Assembly: GCF_041296385.1 (NCBI RefSeq)
Contig: NC_091013.1
Span: 9,624,001 to 9,688,000, forward strand
Direction of reading: 5' to 3'
From: Aphelocoma coerulescens
Lineage: Eukaryota; Chordata; Aves; Passeriformes; Corvidae
DNA: 64,000 bases
Made by a program: the position numbers and the translations under genes. Shown here one piece after another: positions 31,801 through 46,561 of the stretch; the stretch's first letter is position 1; each line of letters starts with the position of its first letter. The notes under the pieces are model-generated. The model was not told the origin of the DNA and did not search any database. It saw only the letters and a program-made list of their open reading frames with translations.

Positions 31801-32925
31801 AATACTGTTATTAACCAGAGCAGTGTAGAAAGGAGAGGTGATCTTTCTAAGTCCATTCATTGAGACAATTTAGCTTGAGAGGCCTGAAAACACAGCTATA
31901 AACACACAAAAGCAGCCTGGCCAACCTCCAGAGATTTTTTTTTTTTTAAATCTATTTAAAAAAATGATGACCGTGACTTAAAAATATTTTTTTTTTCTAC
32001 TTGACTCATAGTTTCTGAGCATAAGGAATACTCATTCTTACTTGACTTGAAGAGCTAGAAATTTCCACTCTTGAGTTTCAGCTGATAATCTCTCCATTTG
32101 ACAAACGAAGTCTAAAACTTGTAGATAGATCAGGAAGTATTATGAAATACTGGAGATAGCTATTAGACTCCTAGAGGCTTTGAGCTGTTTTTCCTGTAAA
32201 AGCAGCAGTGAATTAAATTTTGTGGTGATCAATGTATTAAACCTAATGAGTGACCTTCAGATTTAATGCATGTGAAATTTTTAGTCTCAGCTGAAGAAGA
32301 TAGAAGGATGTAGGGTGAGTGGGTGCAAAGTGCTGTGGGCTGTCAGCAAGAAATTCTTAGTGTCATGCTGAAAACCCTATTGCTTTAGCAGTGGGGCAAA
32401 TAACTGAATCACATATGATTCAACAGCACTTTAAACCAGTCAAATAATAATTAATAGCTTTTTTCAATTTTCATTAAAATATATTAGTATCATTTAATAT
32501 ATGAAAATTTAATATTAATTTATAATTAGACATATGAAACATAAAATCCCATGAATTCATCAATATATATTTTAATAATTTGAAAAATAATGCAAATTAC
32601 TTACAGGAGCTTACGTGCAGGCCCAAATGCAGCTTTCCTCAGAGAGACTGGTTATCTATGAATATAGATGTTCAAAGGAAGTTTATTGGTATTTATTGGT
32701 TAAAGGTAGCAAATGGTTTTCCTGTGTTTTCAAGTGTGCCTGTTATTGTGAATGAGTGTGTTGAACATATGACTTTATTGTGTGGTTTTTGTACAGGAGG
32801 ACTGAAAGCCCCCACACTCCTTTATATTGTCAGACTTTAATGTTTTTCAAAAATAGGAAGTGTTTTCAAATACAGAAATTACTAGGAAGGCATGGAGGTA
32901 GCTAATGTTTCAAACTACTTTGTTA
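28871..32925. other. Unannotated AT-rich non-coding stretch
   Basis: No gene is recognised. Low-complexity tracts include A20 at 29447-29466 and T-runs near 31937-31948 and 31987-31996. A moderately GC-rich patch at about 30650-30920 has open frames on both strands but no recognisable product. Confidence 0.5.
29447..29466. repeat. Poly-A tract (20 A)
   Basis: This is an uninterrupted run of 20 A followed by GAAG. No retroposed gene body is recognised upstream. Confidence 0.9.
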
Positions 32926-33181
32926 TCATAGAATCACTTGGGTTGGAAGCTGCATTAAAGACTATCTAGTTCCAACCCCACTGTCATGGCCAGGGACACC
33001 TTCCACTGGACCAGGCTGCTCAAAGCCCCATCCAACCTGGACTTGAACACTTCTAGGGATGGGGCAGCTACAGCTTCTTTGTTCCTTTGCCTCACCACCC
33101 TCATAATGGAGAATTCCTTCCTAATATCTAATCTAAACATTCTCTCCTTCAGTTTAAAACCATTACCCCTTGTCTTATATG
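32926..33181 (-). mobile_element. CR1 LINE 3' fragment, minus strand
   Basis: The left end begins TCATAGAATCACTTGGGTTG, the complement of a CR1 3' end. Reading the minus strand gives CR1 ORF2 C-terminal blocks: FRLDIRKEFS, a degenerate HWN region, then APSLEVFKSRLDGAL. The fragment fades at about 33181 into AT-rich sequence. It is a 5'-truncated, mutated copy. Confidence 0.92.
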
Positions 33182-36100
33182 ATGAGATTATTCATTATTA
33201 TATAATAAGATTGTTCATTTTGACTTGGCTAAGTTCACTTAATTCCATGAGCATCCTTCAATTAATGAGGAGCTGCTCTTGACAGAGGCAAAGGATCTTG
33301 GGCAGCAAAGTGATTAATGACCCTTCTCTGCACGGGGCTTTCGAGAGGTCCAGTTCACTGCTCTCAGTGTCACAGACAAAGGCACCAGGATAACACTGGA
33401 GGAGGGATAGGTGGGTATGAATCCCCCCAAATGAGTGGCTGCATATCCCACCCCTCCCACTCTCAACCAGAGGAATGAGCATTACCTTGCACCAGTTTTT
33501 CTTCCTCTTTTTCTGTATTGGGGTGAGGAGCCTTTGGTCCTACCATCATATCTGCCCTGCAAGGGTGCAGTGCAAGCTGATGGAAAGCCTTGAGGCAGGT
33601 CTGAAGTACTCAGCACCTTCATGGTCTGCTTGCTCCAGTGAACTGAAGGTACAGCTTCTCTGAGGTGAACACTAGCCTTTCTCCAACAGCCTTTGTCAAT
33701 AGTGAAGTGAGACATCCTTGAAGAGAGGATATGTAATTTTAAAACTTCAGCCAGTTGCATAGTTTGTCTGTGTTCACACTCAGGAAGGCATTAGATGAGC
33801 TGACTTGAAGTACAAAGGCCAGAAGCAGGTTAGGAGAGGTGGGAAAAGGGCTTTCTGTATCCACAGTTTCTTCATCTGGAAACTAAATATGGTAAAGTTG
33901 ACATCTCTAATAAAAATAATGCAACAATTAGTTCAGGTAATCAGATCCAGGTAGTTGCCAAGGAAATATCCTGGTACAAATATAGCTGGGCAGTTCATTG
34001 CCAGCATAACGATGTGTGTTTGTACTTTTAGCTTCTATCATTCCCTGTGCCAAAGTGTGTCCTTGATCTGACACACAGCTGATTTCCTATAAATGCAAGG
34101 ATTCCAATTAGCAAGAAGTGCTGCTGTTGCCATGCTGCCACCATTTAACACCATTGTGGGAGGAGAGCATGTTAGTCACAATTGTTCTGTGGACAGGAAA
34201 GCTGAAGCCTAGGACAGATTGTTAATGGAAGAAGAGCTAGGCATACTTTTTCTATTGACTTCTCCTTGGATTTGCTCGTTTTATTGTTTGTTTTTGCATA
34301 GTAGGAGAGAAAGGTCACCAGCACTGCTGTTAAGAATAAATTATCTTCACTATTTATTCAAATATTCTAGAATATATGTTGATTTAATATGAGGACATAT
34401 GAGAGACGAAGTGAGCACCTTTTTCGTTAGAAAAAATCCTGATACTGTTTATGACAAGTACCTGCACTAAACTATTCTCACAGCAAAGGAGGATGTTTTC
34501 TTAATCCATATTTTAATGGAGGCTTGAACTGAGTGGTTCTGCTCTAAGGAAGTGATTAAGATGTTGATGTGTCTTGGCTAGGATATTGAGGAATATTAAT
34601 CCACAAATTAATGGCCTTAATTGGATTGAATGCTTGCAAATAGATGAATGAAGCAACAGAACAAAGCAAAACCAAGATCCCTTAGAAATGCCACAAAATA
34701 ATGTAAAAGGAGTTTCTATAAACTTTATGTCTTCTTCTGCTGATAGCAAGATTTCATATCTTTCCTAGCTCTTCTTCTGTTGCTTCAGTCTGAAAAATCT
34801 GAACTTTGAAGGTCTTACAGCAAAGAACACAAACAGTTCCAGCTGATCTTCATTGCAGTGTTCTTAAGGAGCATCACTCATCATTAACAGAAACTAAGTG
34901 ATCTACAATTATGTCAATACTGAAAATTAAAGTGCACTTTGCATTTCTGGATTTTATTAATTTATGTGGTTCTGGTTTTTAGGTAAATTTTCAGTAGGAA
35001 AAATTCCACAAAAATAATCCCATGAAAGTTAACCAGGGCTGCAAAGGGGATGGTAGTATTTTCCTAACTGATAGCATAGCACAGAACATGACACATGCTT
35101 AAATAAAGATTGCTGTTCTTCTTGAAAGAAATATTCTGTAAATTATCTAGCAATGTTATTACAGTGATGGCTTAGAAAATATTTCAAGACTTTGGCTTGG
35201 GGGGATGTGTGGGAAGACAGGAAGACTTAGAGTAAGAATTCACATGTGCATTATTATAGTACTTGAAGAAAATTGTTAAAAGGAGACAAATACAGGATTA
35301 AATCTATGAGAGATGATTGTTGCTTTCCCCTAAGGTCATAAATGTTTTGTACAGATCTCTCTAACCTGAAGGGAAAGTTGCCTCTGCATAGAGTCAACAA
35401 TTTGGTCTCTGGACCAAATTCAGCCTGACATAATTGGGTTCAGTTCCGTTAGCTTGTCAAGAGTTTTGTTCACTCTGACACACTTGGATTTGGATTTGAA
35501 GTTTTGGCAGTCACCTAGAAATTATAAAAACTGCTCTTTCATCATTTCCTGTGATCATGCTTGCATAAATGAAAACACAATGTGTGAAGAGGTCCTCAAA
35601 ATTGAATTTCACTAGCAAGATATTTCTGTGATTGGTTACAAGCTTATTCATCTTTATAATGACTTATTCATGTGGAAATTAATTTTCAAGACCAAAAGAT
35701 TCTAGATTTGAGAGCCATATAAATTGCAGGAAATATGAATTTTTAAATGCACTTTTTCTAACATGTTACATGTTGACATCACACTGACTACAAATTCTTC
35801 ACAGAAATATTGGAAGTTGCCAGTCAACATGCTGGCTTTGAAAGCATTTATCTAATTTTTTCCACCATATCTGGTGTTGAACATGCTGCTCCATCCATTT
35901 TTGTAGATGTATTTTGTTTTTTCAACAGAACTGAACAAAAATATGAGTCTTAAATATTTTATGATGCAGGATTTTAATGATGAGATGTGAAGCTAATGAC
36001 AGATTTTCCCTTTTTTAGTAGAGAAAACTTCACATACTCACCTGCAGAACATGAAGTAGGGTTTGGTTCAGAAGATGAAGCACATTTTTGTTTAAATTTG

Positions 36101-37419
36101 GAAACTCTAATAAAAAATGTGTGGTATGTGATAGAAGAGTAACAATGATTACCAGATGGTGACTGCTTCTCTTTGAAGACTTTTCTCTTACAATTGTTTG
36201 TAGCCCCTGTTTGCAAAAGTATCAAGTTTTCCCTTACATGTAAATAATAGTAATAATGGTAATGTCTATTAATAATAACAATGAATAATGTTTTAAAGTG
36301 GCCCAGTGGTTCTCAGAAACTATCCCAGGAACACAATAACTATACAAAAAAACCACTCTGAAGTGGGTTCTCCACTTAGAGCTGTAGGTAAACGGTCAGG
36401 TAGGGTGAAGCACAGTGCCATTTTCCCAGAAACACACCATGAAGGAAATCAGACATTTTGCTTTTCATTACCATTTAGTTAACTACTCAGCAAGCTGTAT
36501 TAATGATAAAAATATGACAGGCAGGAAATAAGAAAATAAGTATGCCACAGAAACATCTTTCATTGCACTGAAAGAAATGTCACATTTAAAATGTTTTGCA
36601 AAATATGCAACATTTGTGACACACATGAACTGCAGATACTCATTTCCCCCTTTTTGTGTGTTTCAAATATAGAACTCTCAATGTAGAATTAATAAAGGAG
36701 GAAAAAAAATCAACATAATCTTGCCAACAATCAAAGGGACAATAAACTGATTAACTAATTGCATTAGGTTTTCAGATGCCTGCACACTCTTTGAAGCTCA
36801 TGTCTCATTGAGATGTGCAGTGTAGAAAGTCCATCCCCTTTTCACTGCTGTTTTTGGCAGCCTTCAGCTAAAATGGGCTAAACATGGGAACATCACATCC
36901 TTTTAATCATAACTCTATTTAAAAATACAAAAATTATTAAGACTGACAGTTATCTTCATGTTTCTGTATCTTAATATGTAGCCTGGTCTTAATCTTTCCA
37001 GCCTTCACAGGGGACAGGAAATGCTCAACACACCTAAGACTCCATTAGCTTCATCAAAGGCTTTAATATCATGCTAAATACTCATCATCAGGGCCTCAAA
37101 TTTGAAAATGTTGACTTTTTCCCCCAGTCTAGACTGTAAATTTGTGGGGAATCAGTGAACTATTTGGAACGATGCTGCCCAAACACAGTTGCCAAATCTT
37201 TCTTTCAAATGGTCATCAAACACGGAGTAGTTGGGAAATTTTTGTACTTCACACAAGAAGTATTTTCTCAGGGGTACAGAGATAGTGCATGATTATATTT
37301 ATAATGTCAGGATTTGTATCCTGTGGATGTAGCTCATAAAAAGTAACACTGACAAGATCACCAAACTAAATAGGCCAAGATCAAGGTAAAACAACCTCTG
37401 CAGCAGTGACTTAAAAAAG
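33182..37419. other. Unannotated AT-rich non-coding stretch
   Basis: No gene or confident repeat is seen. A TAA-rich low-complexity patch occurs at about 36241-36290. A 7-bp hairpin (TTTGGTC / GACCAAA) at about 35401-35418 leads into a CAAATTCAGCC block, which faintly resembles old amniote repeats. Confidence 0.5.
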
Positions 37420-38145
37420 GGGACAAGTGCACCCTCAGCAAGTCTGCAGATGACACAGAACTGGGAGAAGTGGTGATGCAACAGGTGGGTGTGCTGCCTT
37501 TTAGAGGGATCTTGGCAGGCTGAAGTGGGCACACAGGACCCTTAAGAAGACCAACAAAGGGAAGTGCCAAGCCCTGCACCGGGGGAGGAATAACACCAGG
37601 CAGCAGTACAGGTGGAGGGCTGGCTGCCTGGGAAGAAACTCTGCAGAAAATGTCCCAGATGATACCTAGCTGGACACAAGGCAGCAACATGATCTCACAG
37701 CAAAGCCCAGCAGCAGCTTGGGCTGCACTGGGCAGAGCAGCACCTGCAGGTCAAGAGAAATGAACCTTCCTTCCTCTCTACTCAACCAGTATGAGAGGGT
37801 CATGGCTATAGTGCAGAGAGCCAGCAAGGTGCCACAGAGAGGATTAAGGGACTGGAGCACCTTTCACATGAGGGGAGACTGAGACGCCTGAGACTGCTCA
37901 GCTTGGAGAAGGGGAGGCTTTGGGATCTTACCAATGCAGAGGTTGATGAAAGGAGTAAATGTAACAGAGTCAGACTGTTGTCAGTGCATCTCAGTGAGAG
38001 CACAAGGGGCAGTGGCTACAAAATAAAACATTGGAAGTTCTTTGTGAACATAAAAACCTTTTTCATAAGGGGATACTCAAGCACTGGATGCCCTGAGATG
38101 TTGTGCCCACCATTGGAGATATTCAAAACCCAACCAGACACTTAG
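37420..38145 (+). mobile_element. CR1 LINE internal fragment, older subfamily
   Basis: The plus-strand sequence GTGCACCCTCAGCAAGTCTG followed by CAGATGACAC is the CR1 RT catalytic-box region. The codons GCA GAT GAC ACA at 37446-37457 read A-D-D-T, so the aspartate pair is preserved here, unlike in the 3640-5072 copy. Later CR1 landmarks follow in order: a FNKGKC-like block near 37550, a CACATGAGGGGAGACTGAG block near 37866, and a GCACTGGATGCCCTGAGATG block near 38081. Frames are broken throughout and the 3' octamer tail is missing. Divergence is visibly higher than in the other copies. Confidence 0.88.
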
Positions 38146-40088
38146 CAAATGTCTCCCAGTGATTCTGCTATGAGTAAGACCTAGCTTTAAGTAGTGGTGT
38201 TAATTGCCTGGGACACTTATGAGTGTTTTCTGCAATAGTTTTGACTGAAATCTAAGGCAGCAATATATTTGTATAGTTAGACTCACACAAAAGTAGGTAT
38301 GTGTGTGAATGTCCAAAAGGATGTATGATGCAGGGGTGAGCCACAGCAGTTTTTAAAAAACATGAGTGTATTCAGATAGGCAAAAGCAAATTTAGATGGA
38401 TGAAAGGGAGCAATGGTGCAATTATTGATAGCTATGCATGGGCACAAAAATGCAGGAAAGGCTTTAATCTCCCTTGACAGTTTTGGATTATGAGAAATAC
38501 TGTGTGAGAAGGCAATTTACTTCTGAAGGAGAAGTATAGAAATAGGAGTTTCTTTCTGGATGTCTTTCACAGGATTAACATTTAGATATATATCCAAAAA
38601 CCACATCATTTTTGAGCTTTGCAAAGTGAATCAAAAGCCAAACAGAAAAGAATCGTGCTTTGCCCATAATAGCAAAAATTGCCTTGTCCAAATTCTTTTC
38701 AGCAGCAGGATTCTTTCAAATAGCGGTGACTTTTATCAATATTAGTCCAAGGGAAATTAGGTTTTGTACTTCACATGTGGAATATGGTGTCTGTGCTAGG
38801 AGGCTCTATAAATTCTTTTAAAGGATGTATTCTTTGGGATTCTCATGAGGGAAGGCTGATGTGTATTGTCTTTATCACAGTGTGCTTTGACAGTAAAATT
38901 ACTATCTGTCTCAGTTCATTTGCTGCTTCCAAAGGAAACTGATTTGCCAATCTTCCTGCTAGCTCACCTCTTATTTAATCTACCTGCTTATAATTGTTCT
39001 TGTAATTAATTTATAAATTATTATTAGTAGTAGTTTATTCATATTTAGAGATGGACATTCTGACAGTTCCTCTAATGACATCTGGCATATTCTCTGTCCC
39101 AGTGTGATCTGCTTGTTGAGTTTACCATAGATTTGCCATCTGGTCTTACTGGTTTCTACAGCTGTATATCCCACTATATTTTGTGAACTTTATTGCTATA
39201 GGATGACATGAAATGTGGCTGTTCTACTTGTGAACATTGCCATTTCTCTAATTCACTCAGCCTGAGGTCATGCCCACACTCTGTTCATCCCCTGGGAGTA
39301 ATCACAGACAGGGAAATAACCTCATGGACACCTGCACTAGGGGATAAAATCTTGGAAATCGAGAGTAGGACTGCCCAATATAGACTCCTTAAATTTGATT
39401 TTTAAAATTATTTTTCCTAACCCATTTCTTCTGTTTTGAAATTTGAAGCAGATGGGGGAAATTTCTTCAATTTCAGTAGTTGTAACACCTTAGGAAATAT
39501 TCAGATGGGGAATCCCTTTGTTTTATTTCTCTGCCTGTCAGAAAATGCTGACAGGCAATGAGGTATTGCTCGGGCAAAGGATCAGTGTTCAAGCTTTTTA
39601 TGTGCACCATTGAAAATTCCCAGATGGCAGTCTGCCTAAAAAACTGAACAGGGACAAATGAAATCACAAGATTTCAGGCATATGCTGTTGGAAGAGGGAG
39701 TGACAGGTACAGATCCTCTGAGAGGTCATGAGATTTTATTTAATGTAAGATGCACAGGAGACCCCGGCAGGAGTTTCCAGCCCAAAGTCTTTTCCATCAC
39801 TATGGGCAGCAAGAGGCAAATGAAGCTCAAGCACAGCTCTCATGCTGTAGCTGCACAGTTGAAGACAATCAGTGATATATTTGATATTTCATAGCCATTT
39901 ATTCCAATGTCAAAATGGCTCCTGCACAGTTCCTGCTGACAAACACAAAGCACAAAGTTATGTTGCTGCCTTCATCTCCTGTTTTCCACATTGGCATAAA
40001 AGACTGTGGTCTGGAACAGCTCCTGGGTCCAACTGCCTCTTCTGACATAATAAGATGTAATTGAGACTTCAATGTAAATTAAACCAGA

Positions 40089-40105
40089 ATATATATATAT
40101 ATATA
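40089..40105. repeat. (AT)n microsatellite
   Basis: About eight uninterrupted AT units are present, likely length-variable. Confidence 0.9.
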
Positions 40106-42672
40106 AGGGATATATTCCCTCACATGTACACATGCATATTAAATATTTTATAAATGATCATAATGATTGCTTCTCTAACACATTGTTGATGTTCTAACAT
40201 AGCTCTTTTTAATTGTTCCTGTTAACTTACCAGGAAAGAATATAGCAAAAAATATGATGGAGGGCAAATAATTGCAGATTTGGTTGAACTTTCACAGTGA
40301 GGAATGCTGAAGAGATTGAAGGCATGTAGTTTACAAAAGAGATGGATGAGAGAAGTATGATAGATGTTTTCAAAATTATGAGTGATATAAAAAGAAAGCA
40401 AAAATAACTCCCTGCTTCCTTCATTCCATTGGCTTTCTTTCCCTTCCACTGAGCAGTAGGCATGTGCCTTGCTCAGGATATGAGCCCTGCTAACTTTGAG
40501 TGATCAATCATACAGTCTCCTTTTTCTTCCCACTCTGATCTTTGAGGTTTTGCACAATTACTTTGTTTAAATCTTAAGCAGTTTTTGATGGAAGTTCCTT
40601 TGCAATGTGCCTAAACTGCGTAAGAGTGAAGAAATAAATTGTTCAAATAACTTTCAAATGCCATTAGAAAGTTTAAAGCAATCAGTTTTTTCCTAAGTGG
40701 TCCAGGCTTTTTAGTTTGTGTTGTTTCAGAGAGATAGCAGAAGCTGAAAAGATATTCCAGTGGTAACCAGGATTCCTGAATTTGGATTGCTACAGAAGGA
40801 CTGCTGAAACTGAAGCTGTGTGTTGCATTTTGTTATCACGAGAACAAGTCAAGCTTTCATGACAGCATTTTTTATCTCCAGGTTATTTCTAGTGTTTTAA
40901 TATAGTTTACTAATGATGAAAACTAAAACAACAAATTATTTTTTAAAGCTTAATTATCAAAAATTGCATTAAATCCAAGAACTGAAAATAAATGCTAACT
41001 ATAAAAAGGTGACATTTCATGAGGCTAAAACACTATTTAAGGATCTTTCCAAGTGCATTAATCTTTTTCCTTGACCTTTTAGTACAGACACCAACAATGT
41101 TTGTGACATTGTAAATACCACTGAAGCTGAAAGAAAATAAAAGTTTATGGTCTTCCATATATGAATAGACCAATAGATTTTTTTCCACTATATTTGGAGG
41201 TCTTTCTGTAAAGGTGACACACAAAGGCACTGAGGGGATCTTTTTTTTAAATCATTTTTTACTCATGATTCTCCCCTAAAGAAAATAAACTGTAAATGCT
41301 TCAGATAGCTTATTGTAAGTTATTTTGTACTTAGAGTGCTTTCTTGCACATTTTATGACACAGAGGTACAGTGTAAGTTGTACAGTAATTTCCCAGTGAT
41401 TTTCAGAGGGACTGTATGCAGTTACAAGTGCTGTTGAACATGATTTTGGATTGTTGAATTAAGTCTACATGCAGATTAGCTTTCGTGTTGGATTGTAATT
41501 GCCTTAAGCCAATTGTACAGTGAGTAATAGCTCAACAGGGAGTACTAGCTCAACATATTTACATAACCTTCTTGAAAAAAAAAGAAACAAAACACCTTTA
41601 TCTTTCTCAGGGATTGCCTGGTGAGATTTGCCTGACTTGCTTTTCTCTCAGGATTTTGTCTGCCAGTCATTCTCTTAAAACTATGCACCTGTAGTGCAAT
41701 TCTGCCTGCTCAACCAGCACCTGGATGGTGTGCAAGCCATCACTGCAGCACCAAGGTGCATGGCAACACCAAATGGGTTTGATCTTCCCTGAGTGGATGT
41801 GTTTCTGAGCTCTGCTGTAAGCTGAGATCAGTCTTCAGGCGCTGTTTTCAGCCGTGAAGTCATTTCACTGATCAGTTTTCAGTCATGATGACTCCTGCTA
41901 CTCATATTACAGGTAGTTGATTCTTTAATCCTCCTTCACAGTGCATTCTTAATATTCCTGAGCAGATGAACATTCTTTCAGGGATGGAAGGTGCTTGCTG
42001 ACTGAGAGCAGCTTTTGATCAATTCCTTTATATAAAAAGAAGTGCTTGACTAGGAGATGCAGTTGTGCTCTAGGAGTCATAGGCTGAAGACACTTAAGAG
42101 ACCAAGGTGTGAAAATGGGGGAAAATGGGAACAAACATCAGGCTTGCTTGGATGCTTGAACAACTTTTTAAAGAAACCCATTCGAGACATGATGGGAATA
42201 ATTAACCAAAAAAGTGGAAAATACATCTGCTTCTCTCCAGTTTATATTGTAAAGAAAACAATACCAGATCTGACACAGGAAGAAATTCTCGGGTGAGCAA
42301 TTTTTCTCTCTCACTTTTTGAGTGTATGAGTGAGAATTTCTGGCTGAAGAAAAAAATGGTGTGAATAGATCATTTAAGTAAAGATGAAATAGAAAATTTA
42401 GTGATCTCCCAGGATGTTTTCACAGAGAAACACAGCACATTTTATTTTGCATGGAGCATCCCTATACAACTTTGAAATTTCTATTCACTTCACTGATACT
42501 TTTAGTGAATATGATATGCATCTATTTATTTTTTTATCAATGCCTGAGCTGTATTTATACACAACCACTTCAAAAGAAAAAGATTGATGTTGTCATTTTA
42601 TGCTTCTTTTTTCCAGGATATGTCTGACATTTACATGACAATGCCAACCTTTTTTCTGCTCTTCATTTTAAA

Positions 42673-42715
42673 TACTTATCTATTTTATATATTTATCTAT
42701 TTATTTTATCTATAC
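42673..42715. repeat. TATC/TATT-rich low-complexity tract
   Basis: This is an imperfect run of TTATCTAT and TATTTATC units in an AT-rich region. Confidence 0.75.
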
Positions 42716-45595
42716 TTACATAATTTATCAGGCTTCTAATGCATCCTCAGTGGATCCCATTCCTGAAAATTTTTATTTTGTAGTGATAGCTTATTATTAT
42801 TTCATTCTCTTTTTTTTTTTTTTTCATATTTTAGCTCTTCATATTTTAGCCTTTTTTTTCCAAGAGCTGAAGATTACTATATATTCAAAATTAAACTGCT
42901 TTCCTTGCATTTTCCCGTGTCATATTTCCCATTGGTTGGAGACTTTTACTCTTCTTGAGTGACAGTGAGTATAGTTTAGCTACACAACTATTTATAATAA
43001 CCTGTTCTGAACAGAGAACTGTTCTCTTTGGAAATTAACATCTGCAGGCAATAATTCTATTTCATAAAATCATAAGATAGAATATGTGGCTTGAATTATA
43101 ATGCTGGATTTAGAAGTTAAAAATATCCCTTCGTATTCATGTGGGTCCAAGGCACCAGAACACATGCAATATGAACTCTGAGCTGCATCTCTGTAATATT
43201 GATCGTCTGAACTTATGAAAACCAAAATATCAAGAGATGTACAGATTAGGATGCCCTTATTCTATTTCTTAACTTAGTTCAAGCTCTGCTTCAATTATTT
43301 CACAGAGCTACTCAAGGAGTGAGATGACAGTAAAGATATTGGTACAGCAATCATCCTTGTTCAGGAAGTTTATCTTTCAGTAGGAGAAGCACATCCAGCT
43401 CATCTGTAAGAAAGGCCAAAGAGGACAGAAATAAATACTTTGGTGCTGCTCCTGGGTTGTGCTGACCCTTCTGGGCCAGATTGTTTGTGAATTGTTCTGC
43501 TACCCTTGGAGAACCTGGAGTCAGGGAAACTGATATGAAGTGTTTGTCGCCCCTCCTCCTTCTCCCTTGACATCTCAGGACGGGTGTAACATAAACCTGA
43601 TTATCCGTGTTCTGATATTTACAACTTCATATCAAAAGTAAATCTTGACATTAAAATTTAGTGATTGATGAAACAAACTGATTGCACAGGCAAAGGATTA
43701 CCTCAAGTGTAGGAGTCACTCAAACTCAGCTTTTAAAAGGCTTAGTATTCATTGTACATGGCACAGATATGGATTTATGAGGTATATTCTTTCCCTCTCC
43801 TTGAAGACCCAGATTAAATTGTCACAGCATCCCTGCTGAAGCTGGTACAACACCCAATCTGAGGTTCATAAATCTCAGTAAGTGCCAGTCTATAGCTTTG
43901 TAAAAGCAGTCCTTTGGTTCTCTAGTGGTAGTGCACAAAGTCCTCATTAGATAAATGTTTCTGCCAACCAGTATTTCTTGGAAGTCTGGCCTGCAATGCT
44001 ATGCCAAGCAATTTGCTAAAAAATTCTACTCTTTGTTTAAATGACATTGTTCATTCAAAATCTGACATTAAAAAAAAAGTCCTGAAGTAGTCAGAGATAC
44101 TTTTACCTCAATCTTCTTTTCACATTTCAAGGGTCGTATTCCTTTACCATGTCACCTTCCACCTCTTTTTTCTTTCACCTGTCTTCTGTTCTGTTCTGTC
44201 TTCCGTTGTTTCTCAAAAACATGTTGATGTCAGAAAGCAGTCAGTTGCTTATCTTCTTTATCCTTCTTTTTCATTATTCTCAATTTCTTGGTGGACACAG
44301 CTAATATGGTTCCCAGGTACCCGTTTTTGTGCCACAGTTATATCACTCATTCTGAAAGGTACTGAGAAATATAAATGTGATGTGTTGCAAATCATGTAGA
44401 GATGACCACTACCACTCACTAGAGAAAATGTTACATTTTATCTATGTTTAGGGGTTTGATTTCTGATAACTGCTAAGGTTTTTCCTGACTGTACCAACAC
44501 TTGAAACATTTGTGTCCTTTAACATTTGTCCAGCTGTAAAGAAGCAGAGATGGCTGCACCTCCCCCTGTGTGCTACATTTTTTACACCAGCAAAAGTTGT
44601 GCAGAAAGCATATTGGGCATGGGATGGGATAGCACAATTTCAGAGATCACTGGTCAGTGCACCAGGAACATGCAGAGGTCAGCTTTGAGAACTGATTGCG
44701 AGCTCAGAACACTGAAAAGTAGCGTGGATCTTTAATAAACACAAACTGTCAAAGCAACAGGTTTATATCAGTTTGAATGATGGCTTTGTTGGGGAATGGA
44801 GCCCTCAATGCCATCTTGGGGCATTGCTGATTTGAGATGAGAAGCACTGCTTCTAAATCACTGAATGCTCATTTCCTCGAGTTCTGATCCATGCTGACTC
44901 TTTTAAGTTTATGAGATCACAACCCAGTGTGACCTGGCTGCAGGCCAGCGAGCAGAATAGAGTTCCAGGTCTTCCCAACTGCAAATTGAATTACTCCACT
45001 TGACATTAAAGTCAACCCAAAGTCTCACCAGGACAGTGCTGCCAAGGCAGTCCTAGTGTGATGTGTTGACATATGCCTGAAATTTGTGCTTCAAATACTA
45101 AATATTTTTGCTTTTGCCATGCAAATACTGTACATGAATGTGAACAATTATGAATGCAAGCAGTATCAGAAGCATTTTAAGATTAGGGTGTTCTGAATTC
45201 CTGCTCTTTTACTTGAAAATGTGTCCTTGTCAATTTGCAGGATTCTTTTGAGACCTCTGAATAATAATTGCAATCTACTTAGAAACATAAGTGCTGCACA
45301 GACAGTCCATTCCCTTGGATACCACACTGGTCCATATTTTAATATTCACTATCCAGTGTCCAACTGCAGCTTATGTAGAAATCTTCTACCTTTCTGCCTG
45401 TAGACATTATTTAATTATATACCACTTAATATTGTGCCTTAGCTCTCCATCTCTGTGACAAGGAATCAACTTTCTACCTCTTTTTATTTTTTCCTTAGTT
45501 TGAGGATTAATTACTAATGTATCTTTGTTCTGAAGATGTAAGACACTCAACTAATTTGAAATGAAACAATTGAAACAATGTCTGTCATTTACATG

Positions 45596-45607
45596 GTTGC
45601 CTAGCAA
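45596..45607. promoter_or_regulatory. RFX X-box-like motif
   Basis: GTTGCCTAGCAA is close to the palindromic RFX X-box (GTTGCC..GGCAAC type). A single 12-bp match in 64 kb may be chance, and there is no promoter context. Confidence 0.25.
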
Positions 45608-45980
45608 GCAGCATACCACGTGGAGTTTGTGGAGTGCATGTTGTCGGTGACTTTGAAATAAATACTTGCAGCCTGGGGATAAAGATGACAGTCAAACCTG
45701 ATCCTGGGAGTAATCAGAAGGCCACCTGGAACAAACATTTTGTGTGTAATTTTCTAATCAGCTAACCCCTTTTCACCTCAGTGCTGGCCACAGTAGAACA
45801 TCAACTACCAGAAGAACAAAATGCAAAATATGTCCAAAAATAAACAGCCCAAGAATCTGGGTTGTATATCTCTGTGCAGTTAACTACTTTTTCTTTCCAA
45901 ATCTTCAGAGTACATGTATTTGGCTCTGAGAGTGAGAAGACTGTATGAAGGTTTTTGTCTTAGTTTTAGTTCCTTCTCTA

Positions 45981-45994
45981 ACAACAACAACAAC
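45981..45994. repeat. (ACA)n trinucleotide run
   Basis: Between four and five ACA units lie in succession as a short microsatellite. Confidence 0.85.
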
Positions 45995-46561
45995 TGTAAT
46001 ATTATGGTTAGATTATGTCAGAAGCTATTGCTTCACAACAGAGAACAAGGTTTCTCAAATGCAGTCTGAGCAGAAAGAAGAAATACTTCACTGAAGTATT
46101 ATTTTCCAAGCATTCAAGTAATGTTTTCCATTGCCATGTGCTTTGGTTTTAATAGATTACACGCTGAAACAGGATTTTGGTCTTTGTGGTTTTACATAAA
46201 ATCTAGATATAATTTTTAGCAGATAAAGACTCCACCCAATTTTAGCTTAAGGCAGTCAATATATTTATCATTCTAAGGAATATTCCTTTCCATAACAGTT
46301 TCCCTGGGTGAAAGCTTTGCTGACAGTGAAGAACCCTTTCCTGCACTTCAGGATACTCTCTCTCTCCCACCATTACTTCATGGTGTCATACAGCAAATTC
46401 TCTTTCTAAACAGGCACAGGAAGGACAGAAACCTTATGAAACGATACTGCCTCAAGAAGTGAACTGGATATGAACAAGCCACAACATTTCAGTAAGCCCA
46501 AATCCAGGAAAATAGAATTGCACAGGTGTCCCCAAGTGCTGACACATCGGCCAGGCTCCAC

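Noticed and set aside
37299..38003. Minus-strand frames up to 110 codons
   Set aside because: They are antisense shadows of the plus-strand CR1 fragment.
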